Origin: Chlorobiota bacterium | GTDB taxonomy: Bacteria > Bacteroidota > Ignavibacteria > OLB7 | Length of the DNA stretch: 64,000 bases | Reading direction: 5' to 3' | Assembly (NCBI GenBank): GCA_016710285.1 | Contig: JADJXR010000001.1 | Span: forward strand, 1,984,001-2,048,000 | Shown: one piece after another, positions 17,971-27,352 of the stretch | Layout: the number at the start of each line of letters is the position of its first letter | How positions within the stretch are numbered: position 1 is the stretch's first letter | The notes under the pieces: generated by a model | The model's input: the letters and a program-made list of their open reading frames with translations, nothing else | Told to the model about the DNA's origin: nothing | Database searches by the model: none | Translations under genes and position numbers: made by a program

Positions 17971-20900
17971 ATGCACAATCGTTTCGGACTAGTCCCGGCA
18001 GCAGCGGTAGGCGCGTTGCTGTTGACGAATGCGGCTCTGGCGCAGATACCGGAGAAGATGTCCTATCAAGGGATGATTACGATTCCCGGCAACCCGACAA
18101 GCGCGAACTTCAAGTTTCGCATTTTCGATGTGGCCACCGGTGGGACGTGTTTGTATGAAGAAGCCCACACCGGTGTTGGGTTGACGGCCGCCGGTGGCGG
18201 TCTACAGTTGTTCAACGTGCTGATCGGAAGCACGACACCGTTGACGTTGCCGTTCGATAAGCCATATTGGCTGGAGATCGAGGTGAACGGGACGACGGTA
18301 TCGCGGACAGAGCTGACCAGCTCGCCGTACGCATTCCGTTCGCGGTTTGTGGATCAGCTGGCTGATGGTCAAGTGACGACCGAGAAGCTGGCCAACGGCG
18401 CAGTGACGCTACAGAAGCTGAGCGGCGCGGGTGGTGCATCGGGTCAGGTTCTGACGCTGGATGCTGGCGGGAACGTGACGTGGGCGAACAGCGCAGCGGG
18501 TGGTGGCACGATCACCGGCGTAACCGCAGGACCGGGTCTTTCCGGTGGTGGCGCAACCGGGAACGTGGTGTTGGAAGTAGCGAATCAGGGGATCAAGACA
18601 TCAATGATCGCCGACGGCGCGGTGACAACGTCGAAGATCGCAAACGGGGCAGTGGGAACAAGCCAGATTGCAGCCGGTGCGATCAACAACGACCTGATCG
18701 CCGATGGTTCGATCACGACGGTGAAGTTCAACACGGCGGGAGTTTCGACGGGACAGACGCTGGTGTATGATGGGATTCAGTTGATTTGGGGGAACCCAAC
18801 GCCTGGCGGCCCGGCCGGTGGAGACTTGACGGGATTGTATCCATTTCCTGAGATCGATGAGGGGGTGGTAGGCTCGCCGGAGTTGGCGGACAACAGCGTG
18901 GCATCGGTGGACATTTTGAACGGCACGATCCAGCAAGAGGATATGGCCGACAACTCCATCGGGACCGAGCAGATCATTAACAACACCGTAAACAGTGCTG
19001 ACATCCAGGACAACACCGTTGCCTCGGTTGACATCCTGAACAATTCGGTTGCTTCGGTGGACATCCAGGATAACACCATTCAGTCGGTGGACATCCAGGA
19101 TAACACCATCCAGTCGGTGGACATCATGGATAACACCATTGAATCCATTGATATTCGCGACAACACTGTTGCCTCGATTGACATCTTGGACAACACGATT
19201 GCCTTGATTGACATGGGACCGAACTCCGTCGGAACCGTGCAGATCATTGACAACGATGTCACTTCCGCCGACATCCAGAACAATACAATTCAGTCCATTG
19301 ACATTCTGGATAACACCGTTGCTAGTGCCGACATCTTGGATAACACCATCCAAGGTCAGGACATCCTAGACAACACCATCCAAACGCAGGACATCCAAGA
19401 CAACACGATCACCTTTGCCGACATGGGGGACAACTCCGTTGGCACCGTTGAGATCGTGGATAACAGCATCACCAGTCTTGATCTTCAGGACAACGGCGTT
19501 GCCTCGATTGACATCATGGATGGCACCGTTAGCCAAGCAGACCTTGCTGCTAATTCGGTTGGCACATCGCAGATCATTGATGGCTCGGTCAACAGCGCGG
19601 ACATCACCGACAACAGCGTTGCGACGAACGACATTCTGAACAACACGATTTTGTCGGAAGACATCGCTGATAACACGGTCTCGACGGCTGATATTCTCGA
19701 CAACACGGTTGGCAGTGCCGACATCACCGATAACAGCGTTGCCAGTGCGGACATCTTGGATGAGACGATCCTTGCCGGCGACATCGCCACCGGTGCGGTG
19801 ACGACCACCGAGATTCTGGACAACACGATCACGCTGGCTGACATGGGTGACAACTCCGTTGGCACCACCGAGATCGTGGACAACAATATCACGAGTCTGG
19901 ACATCCAGAACAACACGATTCTCTCGATTGACATCGCCGACAACACGGTGAGCTTTGATGACATGGCCGATAACTCAATCGGCACGAATGAGATCATTGA
20001 CAACACGGTCAACAGCGAGGATATTCTGGATAATTCGATTCAGAGTATTGATATCATGAACAATACGATTACCAGCGAAGACCTTGCTGATAATAGTATT
20101 AGCGGGATTGATATTCTGAACAACTCGATCACGACGGACGACATTCAGGACAACACGATCACGAGTGCCGATATCATGGACAACACGATCCAGGGTATTG
20201 ACATCATGAACGAGACGATCGAGACGATTGACATCATGGACAACACGATCACGTTGGCCGACATGGGTGACAACTCGGTCGGTTCGACAGAGATCGTGGA
20301 CAACTCCGTGACGAGTTTGGATGTCATGGATAACACTCTGACCACTGCCGACATCGGAACAGGCGCAGTCGCCTCGGACGAGATTGCAGACAACACGGTG
20401 GCTGGGGTTGACATCACTAACGAGACAATCGGTTTGGTTGACATCGGGACGGGTGCGGTGGCATCGGACGAGATCGTGAACAACAGCGTGACGACCGATG
20501 ACATCATGGACAACACGATCGGCGCAGCTGACATGGGTGATAACTCCGTTGGCACCGCCGAGATTGCTGATAACTCCGTCACGAGCCTAGACATTGAGAA
20601 CGAGACGATTCTCGCGATTGACATCGCCGCCGATGCAGTCGGCACCAGCGAGATCGCCCCGGACGCAGTGACGACGGTTGAAATCTTGAACGAGACGATC
20701 ACCGCAGCAGACATCGCTGCCGACGCAGTCGGATCGAGTGAGATTGCCACTGATGCCGTAGGCACCAGCGAGATTGCTGCCGATGCAGTTACCTCGAGCG
20801 AAATCGCCGCCGATGCCGTTGGCTCGAGCGAGATCGCGACGGATGCGGTTGGCAGCGCGGAGATCGCAACGGATGCGGTGCAATCAGCCGAGATCGCCGC

Positions 20901-23475
20901 GGATGCGGTCGGCACCAGCGAGATCGCACCGGACGCAGTGACGACGGTTGAAATCTTGAACGAGACGATCGCGTTGGCCGACATCGGCACGGGCGCGGTA
21001 GCATCGGATGAGATCGTGAACAACAGCGTCGCAAGCATTGACATCTTGGACAACACAATCACGCTGGCCGACATGGGTGACAACTCCGTTGCGCCTGATG
21101 AGATCGCTGACAACTCGGTAAGCAGTGCGGATATCTTGAACGAGACGATCTTGGGCGTGGACATCGCCGCCGATGCCGTTGGCACGAGCGAGATCGCCCC
21201 GGATGCAGTGACGACGACCGAGATTTTGAACGAGACGATCACCGCAGCAGACATCGCAGCTGACGCAGTCGGATCGAGTGAGATTGCCACTGATGCCGTA
21301 GGCACCAGCGAGATTGCTGCCGATGCAGTTACCTCGAGCGAAATCGCCGCCGACGCAGTTGGCTCGAGCGAGATCGCGACGGATGCGGTAGGCAGCGCGG
21401 AGATCGCAGCAGATGCGGTGGGTTCCAGCGAGATCGCCGCGGATGCGGTCGGCACCAGCGAGATCGCACCGGACGCAGTGACGACGGTTGAAATCTTGAA
21501 CGAGACAATCGCGTTGGCCGACATCGGCACGGGCGCGGTAGCCTCGGATGAGATCGTGAACAACAGCGTCGCAAGCATTGACATCTTGGACAACACAATC
21601 ACGCTGGCCGACATGGGTGACAACTCCGTTGGCATAGGTGAGATCGCTGACAACTCGGTAAGCAGTGCGGATATCTTGAACGAGACGATCTTGGGCGTGG
21701 ACATCGCAGCCGATGCCGTTGGCACCAGCGAGATCGCGCCGGATGCAGTGACGACGACCGAGATTTTGAACGAGACGATCACCGCAGCAGACATCGCTGC
21801 TGACGCAGTTGGTTCCAGCGAGATCGCCGCCGATGCAGTCGGCACCAGCGAGATCGCAACGGATGCGGTGACGGCAGCGGAGATTGCGGCAGATGCCGTT
21901 GGCTCGAGCGAGATCGCGACGGATGCGGTAGGCAGCGCGGAGATCGCAGCAGATGCGGTGGGTGCTAGCGAGATCGGAGCCGATCAAGTCGGCACGAGCG
22001 AGATCGCGCCGGATGCGGTGACGACGACGGAGATTATGAACGAGACGATCACGGCAGCGGACATTATGGACAACAGCGTGACGAGCGCAGACATCCAGAA
22101 TGGGACGGTTGCGAACGTTGACATGGCAGCAAACAGCATCGCAAGCACGAACATCATCGATGGGACGATCTCGTTGGCGGACATGGGTCCGAACAGCGTG
22201 AACACGTCGCACATCGTGGATGCAACGATCGAGCCGATAGACATCAAGGGGGCATTGGCGACGGCACCGGATCAAGCCTTGATTTCGGTAGCGGGAGTTC
22301 CGATGACGGTGGCATGGGGGTATCCAACGGCCGATCAGTTGGTGATACCGTTCAGCCAGACGGCAACGAACGCAGCAGCGTTGTTTAGCTTGACGCAGTT
22401 GGGAGGTGCAGGGGATGTGACGAACTTCGTGTACAACACTCTGGGTGGTCTGGGGAATGCGTTGGAGGCAACGTCGAACGGCGCAGCGCCGACGATTTTG
22501 TCAACGAACACGGATGGTGCCCCAGCGATTGCAGCGGTGAACAGCGGAACGGGTGCAGGTGTTACCTCGAGCACGGGTAACGGCCATGCGTTCGCAGGCA
22601 CGGTTACGGGAAGTGGAGATGGGGTGAACCTGACGATGAATGGAACCGGCACCGGTGTCAACGTTGCAACCAATGGCACGGGTCGTTCGGGCATGTTCCA
22701 GAATAACAACCCTGCGAACACTGCTTCAACGGTATGGGTCAACAGCAACGCAAATGCTGGCAATGCCTTGCAAGTGGATGCTACCGGTGGATTGGGGAAT
22801 GCGGTTGTTGCTTCGGCAAATGGCGCGGCAGGCAGCACCACGGTGATAGCCTCCAACACTGGCGCGGGTCGTTCGGGTCATTTCGATAACACGCAGCCAA
22901 CAAACGCCAACACGATCGTCCGTGTTCAGTCGGCTGGAAACACCGGCAGTGTTGCTGGCCAAGATGCCTTCCCGTTCCCAATCGGAAACGCAGGCCTTGA
23001 TGTTGCCTTGACAAACCCAGCTGCCACTGGTGCTGCGGTTCAATCAACGCAAGCAGGAACTGGTTTGGCTGGCCGCTTCGAAGCCACCGGAAACGGTAGC
23101 GGTGTCTATATCACCACGAACGATGCCGCAAACAAAGGTGGTTTGTGGGTCAATCGCGGTGGTATCGTGATGCCATATCGCTCGGTCAACGCCAACTACA
23201 CCGTCCAGCTTGATGATGCCTACATCCGCGTTCAGGATAACGGTGTCGCGGCCAGCACCTTCTCCGTCACCTTGCCAGCAGGCTTGCAGGATGGCCAAAC
23301 CATCTGGGTCTATAACGGCGACGTTGATGCTCTGGCTCAAGGTGTTGGTGGTCTGCTTGGTGTGGTCAACGGCACGGGCGCACCGTTCGTTGGCTTCAAC
23401 ATCAGCCCGTGGCGCGGTTGCCAGTTCGTCTATATCTCAGCACTTGGTGGCTGGGTGCCGATGAGCAACCTGTAA
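17971..23475 (+). CDS. giant decapeptide-repeat fibre-like protein 2
   Basis: Paralogue of the preceding giant protein, 1834 residues. The signal peptide, N-terminal domain and GGDLTGLYPFPEI segment are almost identical, and the shaft has the same number of decapeptides. The first ~138 residues after the shaft also match. From about residue 1565 the tip diverges and is only ~270 residues long, with GTGRSGMFQNNN, GAGRSGHFDNTQ and a C-terminal module beginning GGIVMPYRSVNANYTVQLDDAYIRV that resembles trimeric tail-fibre ends. It has two cysteines, one in GGTCLYEE (Phe in paralogue 1) and one in WRGCQFV. The shaft has a single arginine (SIDIRDN). It looks like the same stalk carrying a different tip, so a surface fibre or adhesin is the best guess. 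Confidence 0.85.
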   Translation: MHNRFGLVPAAAVGALLLTNAALAQIPEKMSYQGMITIPGNPTSANFKFRIFDVATGGTCLYEEAHTGVGLTAAGGGLQLFNVLIGSTTPLTLPFDKPYWLEIEVNGTTVSRTELTSSPYAFRSRFVDQLADGQVTTEKLANGAVTLQKLSGAGGASGQVLTLDAGGNVTWANSAAGGGTITGVTAGPGLSGGGATGNVVLEVANQGIKTSMIADGAVTTSKIANGAVGTSQIAAGAINNDLIADGSITTVKFNTAGVSTGQTLVYDGIQLIWGNPTPGGPAGGDLTGLYPFPEIDEGVVGSPELADNSVASVDILNGTIQQEDMADNSIGTEQIINNTVNSADIQDNTVASVDILNNSVASVDIQDNTIQSVDIQDNTIQSVDIMDNTIESIDIRDNTVASIDILDNTIALIDMGPNSVGTVQIIDNDVTSADIQNNTIQSIDILDNTVASADILDNTIQGQDILDNTIQTQDIQDNTITFADMGDNSVGTVEIVDNSITSLDLQDNGVASIDIMDGTVSQADLAANSVGTSQIIDGSVNSADITDNSVATNDILNNTILSEDIADNTVSTADILDNTVGSADITDNSVASADILDETILAGDIATGAVTTTEILDNTITLADMGDNSVGTTEIVDNNITSLDIQNNTILSIDIADNTVSFDDMADNSIGTNEIIDNTVNSEDILDNSIQSIDIMNNTITSEDLADNSISGIDILNNSITTDDIQDNTITSADIMDNTIQGIDIMNETIETIDIMDNTITLADMGDNSVGSTEIVDNSVTSLDVMDNTLTTADIGTGAVASDEIADNTVAGVDITNETIGLVDIGTGAVASDEIVNNSVTTDDIMDNTIGAADMGDNSVGTAEIADNSVTSLDIENETILAIDIAADAVGTSEIAPDAVTTVEILNETITAADIAADAVGSSEIATDAVGTSEIAADAVTSSEIAADAVGSSEIATDAVGSAEIATDAVQSAEIAADAVGTSEIAPDAVTTVEILNETIALADIGTGAVASDEIVNNSVASIDILDNTITLADMGDNSVAPDEIADNSVSSADILNETILGVDIAADAVGTSEIAPDAVTTTEILNETITAADIAADAVGSSEIATDAVGTSEIAADAVTSSEIAADAVGSSEIATDAVGSAEIAADAVGSSEIAADAVGTSEIAPDAVTTVEILNETIALADIGTGAVASDEIVNNSVASIDILDNTITLADMGDNSVGIGEIADNSVSSADILNETILGVDIAADAVGTSEIAPDAVTTTEILNETITAADIAADAVGSSEIAADAVGTSEIATDAVTAAEIAADAVGSSEIATDAVGSAEIAADAVGASEIGADQVGTSEIAPDAVTTTEIMNETITAADIMDNSVTSADIQNGTVANVDMAANSIASTNIIDGTISLADMGPNSVNTSHIVDATIEPIDIKGALATAPDQALISVAGVPMTVAWGYPTADQLVIPFSQTATNAAALFSLTQLGGAGDVTNFVYNTLGGLGNALEATSNGAAPTILSTNTDGAPAIAAVNSGTGAGVTSSTGNGHAFAGTVTGSGDGVNLTMNGTGTGVNVATNGTGRSGMFQNNNPANTASTVWVNSNANAGNALQVDATGGLGNAVVASANGAAGSTTVIASNTGAGRSGHFDNTQPTNANTIVRVQSAGNTGSVAGQDAFPFPIGNAGLDVALTNPAATGAAVQSTQAGTGLAGRFEATGNGSGVYITTNDAANKGGLWVNRGGIVMPYRSVNANYTVQLDDAYIRVQDNGVAASTFSVTLPAGLQDGQTIWVYNGDVDALAQGVGGLLGVVNGTGAPFVGFNISPWRGCQFVYISALGGWVPMSNL
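18889..22248 (+). repeat. 30-bp (decapeptide) repeat array, gene 2
   Basis: About 112 units in frame, the same count as in gene 1. Motifs such as DNTIQSVDIQ and ADAVGTSEIA recur. Confidence 0.9.
20633..22024 (+). repeat. 540-bp higher-order repeat, gene 2 (2 full plus 1 partial)
   Basis: Units aligned at 20633, 21173 and 21713, exactly 540 bases apart, at the positions corresponding to the gene 1 array. Confidence 0.85.
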
Positions 23476-23512
23476 TCCGACAATTCCTGCGCTTTCCCGC
23501 GCAGCGATGCTC

Positions 23513-23554
23513 AGCAGGGGATGGAGAGAATTTCTCTTCATCCCCTGCTTTTTT
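23513..23554 (+). terminator. rho-independent terminator of giant gene 2
   Basis: AGCAGGGGATG (23513-23523) pairs with CATCCCCTGCT (23539-23549), extended inward by AGAGAA/TTCTCT around a G-T wobble and followed by a T run to 23554. It starts 37 bases after the stop codon. Confidence 0.93.
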
Positions 23555-23610
23555 GCTTTTCCGCTGGTGGATTGCTTGTCTGCTCCCCTACGCTTCGCTA
23601 TACTCGCAGC

Positions 23611-24525
23611 ATGAACGCAATCCGCTTTTTCCACACGCCCCTTTTCACGCTCTGTTTGCTTGCTGGCTGCGGTGGCGGCAATGGCGACAAGCAACCCAAA
23701 CAGATTCCTGCTTCGTCATCGCGGTCTTCATCCCCTTCGGCGGTCACTTCGCCGGCATTGGCGATGTATGATTTCAATGCCCCCGCCACCGTTCTCACGC
23801 TTCCGGCGGAGTTGGACGAAATCTCGGGGCTGGCCATCACCCCCGATAACCGCCTGTTTACCCACAACGACGAAAATGGATCCATTGCCGAAATAGACAT
23901 GGCCACCGGGGCGATCCGTAAACAGTTTCAGCTGGGCGGGAAGGGGGCAGATAAAGATTTTGAGGGGATTGCGATTGTGGGAAAACGGTTCTTTATCACC
24001 ACCAGTGCCGGTGCCGTTTTTGAGTTTGCCGAAGGAAAGCCCGACGAAACAGTTCCCGTCACGGAATACCCAACCGAACTATCCACCAAAAACGATGTTG
24101 AGGGACTCTGCTACGATCCCGCCACCAACTCCCTTCTACTGGCCTGCAAGGAGCGCGCTGGCAAAGGCTTGGACCAGATGAAAGCCGTCTATGCCTTCTC
24201 GCTCGACTCCATGAAGTTGATCCTCCAGCCCCGCTTCCTCCTTCCAATTGCTCAACTGCTGGATGGCGCGCGCGGCGGCGAATTCAATCCCTCTGGCATT
24301 GAGTTCAATCCCCGCTCGCGCACGTTCTGCATTGTTGCTGCCGAAGGGAAATCGGTGGTGGAGGTTTCGCCGGAAGGGACGATTCTGGGCCAGGTGAAGC
24401 TCGATAAATTTCACCGCCAAGCCGAAGGAATCACCTTCGCTGCCGATGGCACGCTGCTGATTAGCGACGAGGCTCGCGGCCAGCAACCCACCATCGCCCT
24501 CTATCCGTCACGCTCCGCTCCGTAG
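23611..24525 (+). CDS. SdiA-regulated-like propeller lipoprotein
   Basis: Predicted lipoprotein of 304 residues with lipobox LLAGC (MNAIRFFHTPLFTLCLLAGC), followed by a Ser/Pro-rich linker. The body has EISGLAITPDNRLFTHNDENGSIAEID, DFEGIAIVGKRFFITTSAGAVFEF, DVEGLCYDPATNSLLLACKER and EGITFAADGTLLISDEA. These are blades of the SdiA-regulated (YjiK) beta-propeller family, several of whose members are envelope proteins that bind small or phosphorylated ligands; their role is poorly known. The frame opens at 23521 inside the upstream terminator, so I use the ATG at 23611. A TATACTCG element only five bases upstream of the ATG could imply a nearly leaderless transcript, which is speculative. Confidence 0.78.
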   Translation: MNAIRFFHTPLFTLCLLAGCGGGNGDKQPKQIPASSSRSSSPSAVTSPALAMYDFNAPATVLTLPAELDEISGLAITPDNRLFTHNDENGSIAEIDMATGAIRKQFQLGGKGADKDFEGIAIVGKRFFITTSAGAVFEFAEGKPDETVPVTEYPTELSTKNDVEGLCYDPATNSLLLACKERAGKGLDQMKAVYAFSLDSMKLILQPRFLLPIAQLLDGARGGEFNPSGIEFNPRSRTFCIVAAEGKSVVEVSPEGTILGQVKLDKFHRQAEGITFAADGTLLISDEARGQQPTIALYPSRSAP

Positions 24526-24643
24526 GGAACGGCGGGTGCTTCGGTTCGCTTCCGCGCAATCTTCCCCGGTCCCTTCTTCGTACTCCTTTCGGCATCCTTC
24601 CCCCGTCCTTTCCCTGGCGTTATCATATCCTTTGGAACAGCTC

Positions 24644-27313
24644 ATGTGGCTTCAATCACGCTCTCCGCTCCGTTCCTTTCCCCGGCTGATGTGCTGGCTT
24701 ATTGCGGCAAGCGTTGCCACGGCCCAAACCGAGCAACCAGCAGCCCCCGCCAAAAAAACTGTGCGATTAATCCCCGGCCCCGAGTACGCCGCTGGCGGTG
24801 CCCATCGCTTCTTTTTTGGAGACTTGTGGCGGAACCTTTGGGCAACCGAGATCGAGGTGGATGTCCTTGATCTATCCACCTTTGCCGGCGGATTGAAACC
24901 AACAAAACGTGGCGGGGGATTCCAGACAAAATCGCTCCGCTTTGCTGCCGCCAATGGGCGCGAGTACAAGTTCCGCTCGCTGAACAAAAATCCCAAAAAA
25001 GTGCTGCCGGAGGAATTGCAGGAGTCCATCGTGGCCGACATCGTGCAGGACCTTATCAGCACCTCGAACCCGGTTTCCCCGCTTGTTGCCGCGCCAATTC
25101 TTGATGCCGAAGGAGTGCTGAACACTTCCCCAAAAATCGTTGTGCTTCCCGATGATGAACGGCTTGGAGAGTTCCGCGCCGACTTCGGCGGGCTGCTGGG
25201 AATGCTGGAGGAAAACCCCACCGCCGAAGATGATGAAGAAGGCTTTGCCGGTGCCGATAAAATCGTCACCACCTACAAATTCTTCCGCCGTTTGGAGGAG
25301 GACAACGACAACCAAGTGGATTCCCGCGCCTTCCTTCGTGCGCGGTTGCTGGATATCTTCATGGGCGATTGGGACCGCCACGTGGACCAGTGGCAGTGGG
25401 CACGCTTCCGCGAGCGTGGCGAGAAACTTTGGCGGCCAATCCCACGCGACCGCGACCAAGCCTTCTGCCGCTACGATGGGCTTATCCCTTCGGTGGCCGA
25501 AATGGCGGTGGCGCAGTTAGAAGGGTGCGAAGATGAGTATCCCAAAATCACGGACCTCACCTGGTCCGGACGCTACCTGGACCGCAAGTTCCTTTCCGCC
25601 ATTGATCGCCCAACCTGGGATTCCATCGCCAACGATGTTGCCAGCAAGCTGACCGACCAAGTGCTTGACAACGCCGTCCGCCAAATGCCGCCGGAGATGT
25701 ACGCGAAGGAGGGCGCAACCCTTGCCGCCACCCTGCGCGCACGGCGCGACGGGTTCCGCGCAGCCGCAACCGAGTTCTACGTGAACATGGCGAAGGTGGT
25801 GGAGATTCGTGGAAGCGATAAAGGGGAATATTTGCAGGTGGCACGCCACGGCGACACCGCCACCGAGGTTTGGATGTTCAAGAGGGACAAGGCCACGGGG
25901 GAGAAGAAGGAGGGGGAAGCCTTCTTCCACCGCCTGTTCAACAACAGCGAGACCCGCGAGCTTCGCATCTTCCTGTTTGATGGCGACGACAAATCCGTGG
26001 TCCGCGGCGAAGCGAACTGCGGTCCAATCGTTCGGGTGGTGGCCGGCGACGGCCAAGATGAGCTGATTGACAGCTCGCAGGTGAACGGCTACTTCCTCAG
26101 CATCACCCCAATCCCCGATGCGGAAATCAAAACCTACTTCTACGACGAAGGGAAGAAAACAACCGTGGTGGAAGGAAGCAGCACCTGCTACACCAGCCGC
26201 GCACGCTCCGCCCCCGCCAACGACACCTTGAAGTACGAGCCGCCCGTTGAGGACCGCGGGCACGACTGGCGATTTGGCCCCGTTTACGGCTACAACAGCG
26301 ACGAGGGGGTGATTGCTGGCGGCGGCCCAATCTTGTATAAGTTCGGATTCGATGCCGACCCGTACGTCTATCGGCTGGACCTGCGTGCTGGATATGCCAC
26401 GGTGAACCGCTTCACCGCGGAGTTCACCAGCGATTTCTACACGCTGATCCCGGGCACGCATTTCAGCATGAACGCACGGGCCTCGGAGCTAGAGGTCCTG
26501 AAGTTTTTTGGGATTGGGAACGAGACACCGTTCAACCGCCAGCTTGCCGATGACGGATTCTACAAGCTCCGCCAGGTGCAGTATTCGTTCCGCCCGGAGC
26601 TTCGGGTTCCGTTGGCCACAACAACGGAGAGCTATCTTGGAGCCGAGTATCGGTCCATCCGCACGGAGCTTACCGACAAGGATGACCAGAACGACTCCAC
26701 ATTCCTGAGCACGCAGCCCGTGCCGGTGTACGGAACCGAGGATATCAGCATCCCCAAACTGTACGCCGGATTGAGCATTGACACCCGCAACAGCCAGGCC
26801 TTCCCCACCCGCGGCCTGTTTCTGAACTTGCAAGGCTCCTACAGCCCAAAGATTGGGAAGCTGCGCGATGACATGGTCCGCATTCAGGGGGATGCGCGGC
26901 TCTATCTATCGGCCAAACTGCTTATGCCGATGACGCTGGCGTTGCGTGCTGGCGGCGAGCATATCTGGGGTGAGTATCCATTTTTTGAGGCTGCGTTTTT
27001 GGGGGGAACCTCAACGTTGCGCGGGTTCGATAAAAACCGTTTTGCCGGGAACGCATCGGCCTTTGCCAATGCCGAGTTGCGGGCCTACCTGTTCCAACTG
27101 AAGCTGCTGGTTCCCCATTACGTCGGCTTCTTCCTGAGTGCCGATGGGGGGAAGGTGTTTGTCACGGGGGAAAAATCCGACACGTTCCACCGGGCGGTTG
27201 GCGGCGGGTTGTGGGTTGCCCCGGTCTCGCCGGAGAACGTTTTCAGCGTGGGCTATGCCAAGTCGGAATCGGAAGATGGCGGTATCTATTTCACCGCAGG
27301 GTTTATGTTCTAA
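24644..27313 (+). CDS. outer membrane D15 (BamA-like) barrel with kinase-like domain
   Basis: Protein of 889 residues. The signal peptide ends near residue 28 (VATAQ). Residues ~50-400 form a soluble domain with GGLKPTKRGGGFQTKSLRF (84-100), REYKFRSLNK (106-115), GDWDRHVDQW (241-250) and WRPIPRDRDQAF (263-274). In order these resemble the glycine loop, beta-3 lysine, DRH catalytic loop and metal-binding Asp of FAM20/HipA/CotH-like kinases; this reading is mine. From about residue 560 the sequence is a 16-strand-type surface antigen (PF01103) barrel, with LYAGLSIDTRNSQAFPTRGLFLNLQGSY and FLGGTSTLRGFDKNRFAG (the RGF motif of Omp85) and a terminal phenylalanine. Bacteroidota relatives often carry an extra metallophosphoesterase domain, absent here. 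The next gene is a cyclase 39 bases downstream. Confidence 0.8.
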   Translation: MWLQSRSPLRSFPRLMCWLIAASVATAQTEQPAAPAKKTVRLIPGPEYAAGGAHRFFFGDLWRNLWATEIEVDVLDLSTFAGGLKPTKRGGGFQTKSLRFAAANGREYKFRSLNKNPKKVLPEELQESIVADIVQDLISTSNPVSPLVAAPILDAEGVLNTSPKIVVLPDDERLGEFRADFGGLLGMLEENPTAEDDEEGFAGADKIVTTYKFFRRLEEDNDNQVDSRAFLRARLLDIFMGDWDRHVDQWQWARFRERGEKLWRPIPRDRDQAFCRYDGLIPSVAEMAVAQLEGCEDEYPKITDLTWSGRYLDRKFLSAIDRPTWDSIANDVASKLTDQVLDNAVRQMPPEMYAKEGATLAATLRARRDGFRAAATEFYVNMAKVVEIRGSDKGEYLQVARHGDTATEVWMFKRDKATGEKKEGEAFFHRLFNNSETRELRIFLFDGDDKSVVRGEANCGPIVRVVAGDGQDELIDSSQVNGYFLSITPIPDAEIKTYFYDEGKKTTVVEGSSTCYTSRARSAPANDTLKYEPPVEDRGHDWRFGPVYGYNSDEGVIAGGGPILYKFGFDADPYVYRLDLRAGYATVNRFTAEFTSDFYTLIPGTHFSMNARASELEVLKFFGIGNETPFNRQLADDGFYKLRQVQYSFRPELRVPLATTTESYLGAEYRSIRTELTDKDDQNDSTFLSTQPVPVYGTEDISIPKLYAGLSIDTRNSQAFPTRGLFLNLQGSYSPKIGKLRDDMVRIQGDARLYLSAKLLMPMTLALRAGGEHIWGEYPFFEAAFLGGTSTLRGFDKNRFAGNASAFANAELRAYLFQLKLLVPHYVGFFLSADGGKVFVTGEKSDTFHRAVGGGLWVAPVSPENVFSVGYAKSESEDGGIYFTAGFMF

Positions 27314-27352
27314 GCTCTCTGCAGATCAATCAACCTATCCAAGGCAAATTCC

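Larger units (their letters stand above)
17986..22663 (+). repeat. long direct duplication, copy 2 (pairs with 10674-15351)
   Basis: Counterpart of the block in the first giant gene at a constant offset of 7312 bases. The blocks 14581-14700 and 21893-22012 read identically. The region 18.97-19.6 kb is clearly less similar, giving a mosaic pattern. Confidence 0.85.

Noticed and set aside
11577..22248. CRISPR array suspected from regular 30-bp repeats
   Set aside because: The repeats are in frame, degenerate at the DNA level and have no spacers of independent sequence; they encode the decapeptide shaft. No cas genes are present.
20145..22275. Long antisense open frames (463 and 566 codons) in giant gene 2
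   Set aside because: Same artefact of the repeat array; the plus-strand gene has a signal peptide, ribosome site and terminator.
10659..23475. Prophage or diversity-generating retroelement linked to the fibre-like genes
   Set aside because: No reverse transcriptase, integrase, capsid or terminase gene is visible, and no template repeat with adenine-specific variation was seen. Only the tail-fibre-like motifs suggest a phage.
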